The notes under the pieces are model-generated. The model was not told the DNA's origin and ran no database searches. It saw only the letters and a list, made by a program, of their open reading frames with translations. This document shows positions 1-7,785 of a DNA stretch of 64,000 nt, piece after piece; position 1 is the stretch's first letter, and the number at the start of each line of letters is the position of its first letter. The DNA lies in the NCBI RefSeq assembly GCF_024281035.1, contig NZ_JAMXLH010000020.1, positions 171,892 to 235,891 on the forward strand. Reading direction: 5' to 3'. Made by a program: the position numbers and the translations under genes. This DNA is from Paraburkholderia sp. Lineage in GTDB: Bacteria > Pseudomonadota > Gammaproteobacteria > Burkholderiales > Burkholderiaceae.

Positions 1-1328
1 TCGGCGCCGTGTTCTTCCACGAGGAAGTCCATCTTGTGCAGCCCAACGCCGTGCTCGCCCGTGCAGGTGCCGTCCATGGCGAGCGCGCGCTCCACGATGC
101 GGCGGTTCAGCCGCTCGGCTTCCTCGATCTCCTCGGGCTTGCCCGGGTCGAGCAGCATGGCCACGTGGAAGTTGCCGTCGCCCACATGGCCTACGATCGG
201 GCAGAGCAGCGGCGACGTCTTCAGGTCGGCTTCCGTTTCGATCACGCATTCGGCGAGGCGCGAGATCGGCACACACACGTCGGTCGTCACGGCGCGGCAG
301 CCGGGCCGCAATTGCAGCATCGCGAAGTAAGCATTGTGGCGGGCGTTCCACAGGCGGCTGCGCTCTTCGGGGCGGGTTGCCCATTCGAAGCCCTCGCCGC
401 CGTTGTGCGCGGCGATCTCCTGCACCTGTTGCGCCTGTTCGTCGACGCTCGCGGCCGTGCCATGAAACTCGAAGAAAAGCGTAGGCGCTTCACGCAGCGT
501 CAGATTCGAATAGCGATTGATCGAGCGCACGGCGAGCGAATCGATGAACTCCACGCGCGCAATCGGCACGCCTGTCTGGATCGTCTCGATCACCGCGCGC
601 ACGGCATCGGCCATCGAATGAAACGTGCAGACGGCAGCCGATACCGCGTCCGGTTGCGGGTAGAGCCGCAAGGTGATTTCGGTGATGACGCCGAGCGTGC
701 CTTCGGAGCCGACGAAAAGGCGCGTGAGGTCGTATCCCGCCGACGACTTGCGTGCGCGCGTGCCGGTCTTGATGACGCGGCCATCGGCGAGCACGGCAGT
801 GAGGCCGAGCACGTTCTCGCGCATCGTGCCGTAGCGCACGGCGTTGGTGCCGGAGGCGCGCGTCGCGGACATGCCGCCGATGCTCGCATCCGCGCCGGGA
901 TCGATCGGGAAGAAGAGGCCGGTGTCGCGCAGCGCTTCGTTGAGCTGCTTGCGCGAGATGCCGGGTTCGACGGTCGCCGTGAGGTCTTCCGCGTTGATCG
1001 ACAGTACGCGGTTCATTTCCGAGAGGTCGATCGACACGCCGCCCTCAACGGCCAGCAGGTGGCCTTCGAGCGACGATCCGCTGCCGTAGGGGATGATCGG
1101 CGCGCCATACTGCGCGCACAGCTTGACTGCGGCCTGGACGTCTTCGGTGCTGCTCGCGAACACGACGGCATCGGGCAGTTGCGGGTCATAGCGCGACTCG
1201 TCGCGGCCATGGTGGGCGCGCACGGCTTCGGAAGTGGAGAAGCGGTTGCCGAACGCTTCACGCAGCTTGTCGACGAGTTCGGCGGCGAACGGCCGGCGTG
1301 CGGCTACCGGCGGCGCAGGGTGATTCAC
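1..1328 (-). CDS. FAD-linked oxidase, GlcD/D-lactate dehydrogenase family (3' end off the window)
   Basis: Flavoenzyme of the FAD-binding type 4 (PCMH) oxidase family that oxidises a 2-hydroxy acid (D-lactate or glycolate class) to the keto acid, probably at the inner membrane with electrons passed to the respiratory chain. About 442 residues are visible and the family is usually near 470, so only a short C-terminal piece is missing past the left edge. Visible marks: the FAD-binding stretch IIPYGSGSSLEGH near residue 80, GSEGTLGVI near 195, and the C-terminal GHVGDGNFH and CTGEHGVG typical of GlcD/LDHD proteins. The start is GTG at 1326-1328; an in-frame ATG is absent near the conserved N terminus. 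It is divergent from the cobalamin adenosyltransferase gene. D-lactate versus glycolate specificity cannot be decided from sequence. Confidence 0.85.
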   Translation of the reverse strand, partial: MNHPAPPVAARRPFAAELVDKLREAFGNRFSTSEAVRAHHGRDESRYDPQLPDAVVFASSTEDVQAAVKLCAQYGAPIIPYGSGSSLEGHLLAVEGGVSIDLSEMNRVLSINAEDLTATVEPGISRKQLNEALRDTGLFFPIDPGADASIGGMSATRASGTNAVRYGTMRENVLGLTAVLADGRVIKTGTRARKSSAGYDLTRLFVGSEGTLGVITEITLRLYPQPDAVSAAVCTFHSMADAVRAVIETIQTGVPIARVEFIDSLAVRSINRYSNLTLREAPTLFFEFHGTAASVDEQAQQVQEIAAHNGGEGFEWATRPEERSRLWNARHNAYFAMLQLRPGCRAVTTDVCVPISRLAECVIETEADLKTSPLLCPIVGHVGDGNFHVAMLLDPGKPEEIEEAERLNRRIVERALAMDGTCTGEHGVGLHKMDFLVEEHGA

Positions 1329-1410
1329 GCGGAGGTCTCCTTCGTGTGTAGACGTCGTTCTCTGCCCGGGCCATTCTACGCTGAACGATCGCGCCCGACC
1401 GTCGCCGCCG

Positions 1411-1450
1411 TGTGCGAAACGCGGCGAAACGCGGCGAAACGCGGCGAAAC
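1411..1450. repeat. Tandem decamer gcggcgaaac, three exact copies plus one degenerate
   Basis: Three exact gcggcgaaac units (1421-1450) follow one variant (1411-1420). The array sits directly against the -10 box for the downstream adenosyltransferase gene and therefore occupies its -35 region. Confidence 0.85.
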
Positions 1451-1451
1451 C

Positions 1452-1457
1452 TATAAT
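1452..1457 (+). promoter_or_regulatory. Perfect -10 box TATAAT for the adenosyltransferase gene
   Basis: TATAAT lies 49 nt before the ATG at 1507. No recognisable -35 hexamer lies 16-18 nt upstream because the decamer repeat fills that space, so the promoter may rely on other contacts or an activator. Confidence 0.5.
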
Positions 1458-1506
1458 GTCGGCCACGCGCAGCGGCGCGCTAAAACACGTTTCAGGAGGA
1501 CCCATC

Positions 1507-2088
1507 ATGGGCAATCGGCTGAGCAAGATCGCGACGCGAACCGGCGACGACGGCACAACCGGGCTTGGCGACGGCAGTCGCGTGCGCAAGGACGACTTGC
1601 GCATCGCTGCGATCGGCGACATCGACGAACTCAATTCGCAGATCGGCGTGCTGCTCTGCGAGTCGCTGCCCGACGACGTGCGCGCGGCACTCACGGCGAT
1701 CCAGCACGATCTCTTCGACCTTGGCGGCGAACTTTGTATTCCCGGTCATACGCTCGTGACCGATGCGCATCTGGCGCGGCTCGATGGCTGGCTGGCCGAC
1801 TACAACGCGGCGCTGCCGCCGCTCAAGGAATTCATCTTGCCGGGCGGCTCGCGCGCAGCGGCGCTCGCGCATGTGTGCCGAAGCGTGTGCCGGCGCGCCG
1901 AACGCGCCGTGGTCGCGCTCGGGGCGCAGGGTGCATCGGCGGGACAGAGTGCGCCCCTTGCCGATACGCCGCGCCGCTACGTGAACCGGCTTTCGGATCT
2001 GTTGTTCGTGCTCGCGCGTGTGCTCAATCGCGTGAACGGTGGAGACGACGTGTACTGGCACCACGACCGTGGCGCATCGGCGGGCTGA
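1507..2088 (+). CDS. Cob(I)yrinic acid a,c-diamide adenosyltransferase, PduO type
   Basis: ATP:cob(I)alamin adenosyltransferase of the PduO/MMAB fold (193 aa). It transfers the 5'-deoxyadenosyl group of ATP to cob(I)alamin, giving coenzyme B12. The N-terminal ATP-binding stretch TRTGDDGTTGL (about residues 8-18), the helix with CRRAERAVV, and VNRLSDLLFVLAR near the C terminus are the family signatures. The start chosen is the ATG at 1507, which has AGGAGGA at 1495-1501; an in-frame ATG further upstream overlaps the -10 box and would add 17 unconserved residues. It stands alone, divergent from the FAD oxidase. No cobalamin riboswitch is visible upstream. Confidence 0.93.
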   Translation: MGNRLSKIATRTGDDGTTGLGDGSRVRKDDLRIAAIGDIDELNSQIGVLLCESLPDDVRAALTAIQHDLFDLGGELCIPGHTLVTDAHLARLDGWLADYNAALPPLKEFILPGGSRAAALAHVCRSVCRRAERAVVALGAQGASAGQSAPLADTPRRYVNRLSDLLFVLARVLNRVNGGDDVYWHHDRGASAG

Positions 2089-2229
2089 TGAGTTGAAATG
2101 CGCAGTTGAAACGCGGCGCCGAAGGCCAGCTCAGGCACCCCGATAAAAAGGGGTGAATCTCTTAGCATAGTCGGGGTCGGAGTGGATACGGGCATGTGCG
2201 GCAAAATGCCCTGATATTGAGCCATGTCA

Positions 2230-2252
2230 AAGAAGTATCCTATTCGCATCTT
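2230..2252 (+). promoter_or_regulatory. NsrR-type operator upstream of hmp
   Basis: A 23-bp imperfect palindrome with left half AAGAAGTATCC and right half ATTCGCATCTT around a central T. It matches the known NsrR consensus (AAGATG-Y-ATTT / AAAT-R-CATCTT) at nearly all outer positions. NsrR is the Fe-S nitric-oxide-sensing repressor that controls hmp in many proteobacteria. The site ends 17 nt before the hmp ATG, so bound protein would cover the transcription start or ribosome site. No nsrR gene lies in this window. Confidence 0.7.
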
Positions 2253-2269
2253 TCACGCGGAGAAACTGA

Positions 2270-3475
2270 ATGACTGCGCTTACCGCCGACCAGATGGCCC
2301 TCGTCAAGGCCACGGCACCTGTATTTGCCGAGCACGGCGCCACGATCACGAAGCATTTCTACAAGCGGATGTTCAATGCGCATCCCGAGCTGAAGAACCT
2401 CTTTAACCAGACGCACCAGCAAAGCGGCACTCAGCCCGAGACGCTTGCGCGCGCCGTCTACGCGTACGCGGCGAACATCGACAATCTGGGCGCGCTCGGC
2501 GGCGCGGTCACGCATATCGCTCACAAGCACGCGAGCCTGAATATCCGTCCCGAGCACTATCCGATCGTCGGGCGCCATCTGCTGGGCGCCGTCGCCGACG
2601 TGCTGGGCGACGCCGTCGATCAACCGACGCTCGACGCCTGGACGCTCGCTTACGAACAACTCGCGCAGATCATGATCGGCACCGAGGCGAAGCTGTACGA
2701 CGGCGCGTCGTGGAGCGGCTTCCGTCCGTTCAAGGTGATCCGCAAGCACGTGGAAAGCAGCGAGATCACGTCGTTCTATCTCGCCCCCGCCGACGGTTCG
2801 TCCGCAGGCGGCTTCCAGCCCGGCCAGTACGTGAGCGTGAAGCGCTTCGTCGACCAGCTCGGCGTCGACCAGCCGCGTCAGTACAGCCTCTCGGATGCGC
2901 CGCACGGCCGCTGGCTGCGCATCTCGGTCAAGCGCGAAGCGGGCCGCGCCGACACGCAGCCGGGCCACGTTTCGAACCTCATGCATGACGGTGTCGAGGC
3001 CGGTACCGTCGTTCACGTCAGCGCGCCGATGGGCGAATTCACGCTCGACCGCTCGAACGACACGCCGGTCGTGCTGATGAGCGGCGGCGTCGGCATCACG
3101 CCGATGGCGTCGATGCTCGCCACGCTCATGATCGAAAGCGACACGCGCCCCGTCACGTTCGTGCACGCCTGCCGCAATGCGAGCGTTCACGCGTTTCGCG
3201 ACTGGCTGCACGAAGTCGCCGATGGCCATCCGAACTTCCGTCGCGCGGTGTTCTACGAGAACGCGAGCGCGCAGGATCGTGCGGGCGTCGATTACGACTT
3301 CGAGGGCCGGCTCGATATCGGCCGCATCGAAGAGGCCGTGCTCGTGCCCAACGCCGACTACTATCTGTGCGGCCCGGTTGCGTTCATGCGCGAGCAGCGT
3401 GAAGCGCTCGTCGCGCGCGGCGTCGACGAGCAGCGCATCCATACGGAGATCTTCGGCTCGGGCATGCTCGATTAA
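2270..3475 (+). CDS. hmp: Flavohaemoglobin, nitric oxide dioxygenase
   Basis: Cytosolic nitric oxide dioxygenase: converts NO, O2 and NAD(P)H to nitrate and so detoxifies NO. It has 401 aa, the usual length. An N-terminal globin domain (about 1-138) carries the proximal haem His85 in THIAHKHASL and the distal-pocket Tyr31 in HFYKRMF. The FAD domain has RQYSLSD at about 203-209, the NAD domain GGVGITPM at about 271-278, and the C terminus has the YLCGP motif. GGAG precedes the ATG by 7 nt. It is monocistronic, with an NsrR-like operator upstream and a strong terminator 28 nt after the stop. Confidence 0.97.
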   Translation: MTALTADQMALVKATAPVFAEHGATITKHFYKRMFNAHPELKNLFNQTHQQSGTQPETLARAVYAYAANIDNLGALGGAVTHIAHKHASLNIRPEHYPIVGRHLLGAVADVLGDAVDQPTLDAWTLAYEQLAQIMIGTEAKLYDGASWSGFRPFKVIRKHVESSEITSFYLAPADGSSAGGFQPGQYVSVKRFVDQLGVDQPRQYSLSDAPHGRWLRISVKREAGRADTQPGHVSNLMHDGVEAGTVVHVSAPMGEFTLDRSNDTPVVLMSGGVGITPMASMLATLMIESDTRPVTFVHACRNASVHAFRDWLHEVADGHPNFRRAVFYENASAQDRAGVDYDFEGRLDIGRIEEAVLVPNADYYLCGPVAFMREQREALVARGVDEQRIHTEIFGSGMLD

Positions 3476-3502
3476 ACGCCGTTCGTAGCAGCACAAAAAG
3501 CG

Positions 3503-3529
3503 AAAGCCCCGGCGCGAGCCGGGGCTTTT
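3503..3529 (+). terminator. Rho-independent terminator of hmp
   Basis: A perfect 11-bp stem (aaagccccggc / gccggggcttt) with a GCGA tetraloop, ending in TTTT. It lies between convergent hmp and aroG. The A-run at the left foot of the stem makes it plausible in both directions. Confidence 0.85.
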
Positions 3530-3580
3530 GCACATCTCATTGCCGTGCCGGGCGAGGCACGGGTGAAAAGGATCCGCGGC

Positions 3581-4654
3581 TCAGTTGCCGCTGCCGCGCG
3601 CGACGCGGCGCAGCCTGACGCTTTGCGCGAGCCCTTCGAGCAGCGTCACGCTTTCGTCCCAGGCGATGCACGCATCGGTGATGCTCTGGCCATAGGTGAG
3701 CGCGCAACCTTCTTTCAGGTCCTGGCGGCCCGCCACGAGATGCGACTCGACCATCACGCCGATGATGCGCTCGTCGCCTTCCGCGACCTGGCGGCCGATC
3801 TCGGCGCACACGGGAATCTGGTTCTCGTGCTTCTTCGAGCTGTTCGCGTGGCTCGCGTCGATCATCAGGCGCGCGGCGAGTCCGGACTTGCCGATGTCGG
3901 CGCAGGCGGCGTTCACGCTGTCGGCATCGTAGTTCGGGATCTTGCCGCCGCGCAGAATCACATGGCAATCCTCATTACCGGCCGTCGAGACGATGGCCGA
4001 ATGGCCGCCCTTCGTGACCGAGAGGAAATGGTGCGGCTGCGAAGCGGCCTTGATGGCATCGACGGCGATCTTCACGTTGCCGTCCGTGCCGTTCTTGAAG
4101 CCGACCGGGCACGACAGGCCCGAAGCCAGTTCGCGGTGCACCTGCGACTCGGTCGTGCGCGCGCCGATGGCGCCCCACGAAACCAGATCGGCGAGGTACT
4201 GCGGGCTGATCATGTCGAGATATTCGGTGGCGGCGGGCAGGCCCAGGTCGTTCAGACGCACGAGCAGTTCGCGCGCGGTGCGCAGGCCGTCGTTGATCTT
4301 GAAGCTGTTGTCGAGGTACGGATCGTTGATGAGGCCCTTCCAGCCCACCGTCGTGCGCGGCTTTTCGAAGTACACGCGCATCACGATTTCCAGCTCGCCC
4401 GCGAAGCGCGAGCGCATCGGCAGCAGCTTTTCGGCGTATTCGACCGCGGCCTTCGTGTCGTGGATCGAGCACGGGCCGATTACGACGATCAGGCGGTCGT
4501 CCATGCCGTGCAGGATGCGGTGCAGCGCCTCGCGCGTGTCGTGAATCAGGTTCGATGCGGCCTCGGAGCATGGGAACTCGCGGATCAGGTGCGCGGGCGG
4601 CGTGAGTTCTTTGAGTTCCCGAATGCGGACGTCATCGGTATTGTGCGGGGGCAT
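3581..4654 (-). CDS. aroG: 3-deoxy-7-phosphoheptulonate (DAHP) synthase, class I
   Basis: Condenses phosphoenolpyruvate with erythrose 4-phosphate, the first committed step to Phe, Tyr and Trp. It has 357 aa, as in the class I (AroFGH) family. The N-terminal extension that carries feedback inhibition is present. GPCSIHD lies near residue 59, followed by the PRTTVGWKGL region and the C-terminal GQSITDACI. ATG at 4652-4654 has AGGAG at 4665-4669. Which aromatic amino acid inhibits the enzyme cannot be read safely. Expression appears to be controlled by a Phe/Tyr/Trp leader-peptide attenuator in the 285-nt transcribed leader (see separate entries). Confidence 0.96.
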   Translation of the reverse strand: MPPHNTDDVRIRELKELTPPAHLIREFPCSEAASNLIHDTREALHRILHGMDDRLIVVIGPCSIHDTKAAVEYAEKLLPMRSRFAGELEIVMRVYFEKPRTTVGWKGLINDPYLDNSFKINDGLRTARELLVRLNDLGLPAATEYLDMISPQYLADLVSWGAIGARTTESQVHRELASGLSCPVGFKNGTDGNVKIAVDAIKAASQPHHFLSVTKGGHSAIVSTAGNEDCHVILRGGKIPNYDADSVNAACADIGKSGLAARLMIDASHANSSKKHENQIPVCAEIGRQVAEGDERIIGVMVESHLVAGRQDLKEGCALTYGQSITDACIAWDESVTLLEGLAQSVRLRRVARGSGN

Positions 4655-4768
4655 GGCGGTTTCTCCTGATCCTGTGCGTAGCGTGCCGGCGGTCGAGCTT
4701 TGGCCTGCGGCGAAATCGGTTTAGATGAAAATTGCTGCTCGGTTGCGTGATAGCTAAAAATGCGGGCT

Positions 4769-4801
4769 AAAAAAAAACCGCCAGGTTCGCTGGCGGTTTT
4801 T
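4769..4801 (-). terminator. Attenuator terminator (3:4 hairpin) in the aroG leader
   Basis: Read leftwards, the RNA has aaaaaccgccag (from 4801-4790), loop cgaac, then ctggcggttttt (4784-4773) and a U-run totalling nine U (4777-4769). It lies 115 nt before the aroG start and downstream of the aroG promoter, so it acts inside the aroG transcript rather than at the end of tldD. Confidence 0.85.
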
Positions 4802-4850
4802 CGTGTATTCGGGTCTTGCACGTGCAATCAACCCTCTCGATCCGCCAGCG
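4788..4850 (-). promoter_or_regulatory. Antiterminator (2:3) pairing in the aroG leader
   Basis: RNA segment 2, cgctggcgg (plus-strand 4850-4842, inside codons 16-19 of the leader peptide), is exactly complementary over 9 bp to ccgccagcg of segment 3 (4796-4788), the 5' arm of the terminator. Formation of 2:3 would destroy the terminator. Segment 1, tccgcca (4902-4896, overlapping the leader start codon), can instead pair over 7 bp with segment 2 (4847-4841). This is the classic 1:2 / 2:3 / 3:4 arrangement of a ribosome-mediated attenuator. Confidence 0.75.
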
Positions 4851-4896
4851 GTCTGAGATGCCAGTAAAAGCTAAAGTAAAACTGGTTGGCGAACAT
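4828..4896 (-). CDS. Aromatic leader peptide controlling aroG (22 aa)
   Basis: A 22-codon ORF from ATG (4894-4896) to TGA (4828-4830). Residues 2-12 read FANQFYFSFYW: four Phe, two Tyr and one Trp within twelve codons, then HLRPLADREG. Its stop is 27 nt before the terminator stem. A ribosome stalled on the aromatic codons (4861-4881) would sit short of segment 2 and leave it free. A ribosome that reaches the stop would cover it. The ribosome-binding site is weak (a GGA about 10 nt upstream). The composition matches the three end products of the DAHP synthase pathway. Known pheA and trpE leader peptides work the same way, and I infer the same mechanism here. Confidence 0.82.
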   Translation of the reverse strand: MFANQFYFSFYWHLRPLADREG

Positions 4897-4945
4897 GGCG
4901 GACTGCGTTCCGGAACGTAAGGTTCGTCGAAAAGGTTAATCGACT

Positions 4946-4974
4946 TTATAACCCGATCGAGTTGGCACTGACAA
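4946..4974 (-). promoter_or_regulatory. Sigma-70 promoter of the aroG leader
   Basis: TTGTCA (-35, 4974-4969), a 17-bp spacer and TTATAA (-10, 4951-4946) on the minus strand. Transcription should begin near 4939, about 43 nt before the leader peptide ATG. A 12-bp palindrome (cgttccggaacg, 4906-4917) lies between start point and leader ORF. Confidence 0.75.
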
Positions 4975-5081
4975 GTGCTGCGGCGCAAAAACGCGGTATT
5001 CGTGCGGCAATTGTGAACCAGATGCGGAATTCTCGCATCCGGATGCACAATTTCCGCGTTACCGCGCATGGGATCAAACGG

Positions 5082-6575
5082 TCAAACGGTGCCGCCGACA
5101 GTCATGCGATCGATGCGCAGCGTCGGCTGGCCGACGCCCACCGGCACGCTCTGGCCTTCCTTGCCGCACACGCCCACACCCGAGTCGAGTTTCATGTCGT
5201 TGCCGATCATGCTCACGTACTTGAGCGACTCGGGGCCGCTGCCGATCAGCGTCGCGCCCTTCACCGGATACGTGATCTTGCCGTTCTCGATCATGTACGC
5301 CTCGGAGGCCGAAAACACGAACTTGCCGTTCGTGATGTCGACCTGACCGCCGCCGAAGTTCACCGCATAGAGGCCGTTCTTCACCGAAGCGATGATCTCC
5401 TGCGGGTCCTTGTCGCCGTTGAGCATGTAGGTGTTGGTCATGCGCGGCATCGGCAGCGCGGCGTACGACTCGCGGCGCGCGTTGCCGGTCACCGGCATCT
5501 TCATCAGGCGCGCATTGAGCGAATCCTGGATATAGCCCTTCAGGATGCCGTCTTCGATGAGCGTCGTGCACTGCGTCGGGTTGCCCTCGTCGTCGATGTT
5601 GAGCGAGCCGCGGCGGTTCGGCAGCGTGCCGTCGTCCACGACTGTCACGCCCTTCGCGGCGACCCGTTCGCCGATGCGTCCCGCGAACGCCGACGAGCCC
5701 TTGCGATTGAAATCGCCCTCGAGCCCGTGGCCGATCGCCTCGTGCAGCAGCACGCCGGGCCAGCCCGGCCCGAGCACGACGGTCATCGCGCCCGCGGGCG
5801 CCGGGCGCGCCTCAAGATTGACGAGCGCCGCGTGAACGGCGTCGTCCACGTACTTCGAGAGCACGTCGTCGGAGAAGTAGCCGTAGTCGAAGCGTCCGCC
5901 GCCGCCGCCGTTGCCGATTTCGCGCCGGCCGTTCTGCTCGGCGATCACGGTCACCGACACGCGCACGAGCGGGCGGATGTCCGCTGCGAGCACACCGTCG
6001 CTGCGCGCGACGAGCACCACGTCGTATTCGCCCGCGAGCGCCGCCATCACCTGCGTGATGCGCGGATCGCGGCTGCGAGCCATCTGCTCGACGCGTTCGA
6101 GCAGCTTGACCTTTTCGGTGGCTTCGAGCGAGCTGAGCGGATCGGCCGGCAGATACAGATCGCGGCCAGCGATGCCCTTGAGCGACGTCGCGACCTTGAT
6201 CTTCTGCTTGCCGCCACCCGCCTTCGCGATCGAGCGTGTGGCGATGGCGGCCTGGCGGATCGCTTCGGGCGTGAGGTCGTCCGAATACGCGAATGCGGTG
6301 CGCTCGCCGGACACGGCGCGCACGCCGACGCCCTGGTCGATGCTGAAGCTGCCCGATTTGACGATGCCTTCTTCGAGGCTCCACGCTTCGCTGCGCGTGG
6401 TCTGGAAGTAGAGGTCGGCGTAGTCGACGCGATGCGTGAAGATCTCGCCGAGCGTGCGCGTGAGCACCGCCTCGTCGAGGCCGTAAGGCGCGAGGAGCAG
6501 GTCCTTCGCGGTCGCCAGATTGCGAGCGCCCTGGAGGAAATCCCCTCGGGGGAGGCCGGGTTCGATGATGTTCAT
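5082..6575 (-). CDS. tldD: Metalloprotease TldD
   Basis: Zinc metalloprotease subunit that forms the TldD/TldE complex. In enterobacteria it matures peptide antibiotics such as microcin B17 and helps degrade antitoxins. It has 497 aa, slightly longer than E. coli TldD. The HExxxH zinc motif is seen at residues 278-283 (HEAIGH) within [16 protein letters not shown]. The C-terminal region with MTNTYML and a late conserved Cys is intact. No tldE/pmbA partner is in the window, as is usual since the two genes are commonly apart. ATG is at 6575. It is probably co-transcribed with the amidase gene upstream (117-bp gap). Confidence 0.95.
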   Translation of the reverse strand: MNIIEPGLPRGDFLQGARNLATAKDLLLAPYGLDEAVLTRTLGEIFTHRVDYADLYFQTTRSEAWSLEEGIVKSGSFSIDQGVGVRAVSGERTAFAYSDDLTPEAIRQAAIATRSIAKAGGGKQKIKVATSLKGIAGRDLYLPADPLSSLEATEKVKLLERVEQMARSRDPRITQVMAALAGEYDVVLVARSDGVLAADIRPLVRVSVTVIAEQNGRREIGNGGGGGRFDYGYFSDDVLSKYVDDAVHAALVNLEARPAPAGAMTVVLGPGWPGVLLHEAIGHGLEGDFNRKGSSAFAGRIGERVAAKGVTVVDDGTLPNRRGSLNIDDEGNPTQCTTLIEDGILKGYIQDSLNARLMKMPVTGNARRESYAALPMPRMTNTYMLNGDKDPQEIIASVKNGLYAVNFGGGQVDITNGKFVFSASEAYMIENGKITYPVKGATLIGSGPESLKYVSMIGNDMKLDSGVGVCGKEGQSVPVGVGQPTLRIDRMTVGGTV

Positions 6576-6692
6576 GCGTGCGATGCGTGCGGTATGGAAA
6601 GTCCGATAAGGTAGATTCGGGCGGGGCGCCGCTTTATCAAGCCGGGCTGCCGGTGCGCCGTTGGTCCGGTCGTTTTTGTCGTTTCAGTGCGC

Positions 6693-7532
6693 TCAGTTGC
6701 AGTCGAGCACGCGATGCCGCCACGCGGGCAGGCTGGCGCGCACGGCGGCGATGCGCTCGAGGTCGATGTCGCCCGCCACGACGCCGCAGCCCTCGTCGAG
6801 CACGTCCATCACTTCGCCCCACGGGTCGATCAGCATGCTGTGACCCCAGGTGCGGCGACCGTTCTCGTGCTGCCCGCCTTGCGCGGCGGCCAGCACGTAG
6901 CACTGGTTTTCGATGGCGCGGGCGCGCAACAGCGTCTGCCAGTGGGCGCGGCCCGTCGTGTACGTGAACGCCGACGGCACCACCATCAGCGCGCAATCGC
7001 CCATGCGGCGGTACAGCTCGGGAAAGCGCAGATCGTAGCAGACGGACAGGCCGACACGGCCAAATGGCGCATCGAATGTGCGCACCTCGTTGCCTGGGCG
7101 GATCGTGCGCGCTTCGTCGAACGATTCCGCGCCTCTTTCGAAGCTGAACAGGTGGATCTTGTCGTAGCGCGCGACTTCCTCGCCGCGCGGGTCGAAAACG
7201 AGCGTCGTGTTGAGCACGCGGTTTTCGTCCTGGGCCGGGTCGGCCACGCGGAGCGGCAATGTGCCGCCGATCACCCAGACCTGATGTTGCGCCGCCATAT
7301 CGGCGAGAAAACGCTGGATCGGGCCGTCGCGCCAGGGCTCGCGGACCTTCAGCTTGTCGCTGTCCTTGTAGCCCATGAAGCAGAAATATTCGGGCAGCAA
7401 CACGAGCTGCGCGCCGTTTGCGGCCGCCTCGGCGATCAGGCGCCCGGCTTCGGCGAGATTGCGCTCGGGCTCGGGCGTGCTGACCATCTGCAGCGCGGCG
7501 ACGCGAAACGGCGAAATGCGGGAAAGACTCAT
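6693..7532 (-). CDS. Carbon-nitrogen hydrolase, Nit1/deaminated-glutathione amidase type
   Basis: Nitrilase-superfamily amidase of 279 aa. The catalytic triad is visible: Glu48 (LLPEYF), Lys125 (YDKIHLF) and Cys165 (VCYDLRFPE). The FERGAESFDE stretch is the pattern seen in Nit proteins that repair deaminated glutathione, which is the likely role; omega-amidase activity is the alternative. The start chosen is ATG at 7532 because the conserved fold begins with FRVAALQM immediately after it. An ATG at 7619 would add 29 unconserved residues. It lies between yhdP upstream (253-bp gap) and tldD downstream, all on the same strand. Confidence 0.88.
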   Translation of the reverse strand: MSLSRISPFRVAALQMVSTPEPERNLAEAGRLIAEAAANGAQLVLLPEYFCFMGYKDSDKLKVREPWRDGPIQRFLADMAAQHQVWVIGGTLPLRVADPAQDENRVLNTTLVFDPRGEEVARYDKIHLFSFERGAESFDEARTIRPGNEVRTFDAPFGRVGLSVCYDLRFPELYRRMGDCALMVVPSAFTYTTGRAHWQTLLRARAIENQCYVLAAAQGGQHENGRRTWGHSMLIDPWGEVMDVLDEGCGVVAGDIDLERIAAVRASLPAWRHRVLDCN

Positions 7533-7785
7533 CGACGGATCTTGAACTGGCTCTGAAACGAGGCCGCGCAAGGCGGCTGGATGGCTGGCGGCGCTGCCGG
7601 GCGCCACGTCGGCCGGCACGGCAGGCGAGGCGGCCGCACGGCTTCGGTCACTGACTCGCGCCCGCTTGTGAGCAACACGCGCAAACTCCGCGCCCGCGAG
7701 CGCCCTGACCCGAAGCCGCCTGCGACCAGTGCGCCGCGCATGGTGCCGCTTTTCGCGTGGCTCATTGCGTGGATTATTGCGCGGA

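Noticed and set aside
1329..1506. Cobalamin riboswitch before the adenosyltransferase gene
   Set aside because: The leader is too short (about 45 nt after the -10) and has no B12-box-like sequence.
2240..3535. Long minus-strand open frame opposite hmp
   Set aside because: Antisense shadow with no motifs. It covers the NsrR site and hmp terminator, which would make no sense for a gene.
4773..4801. Terminator of tldD
   Set aside because: It lies 281 bp after tldD, and a strong promoter plus an aromatic-rich leader ORF on the same strand sit in between. It is better explained as the aroG attenuator.
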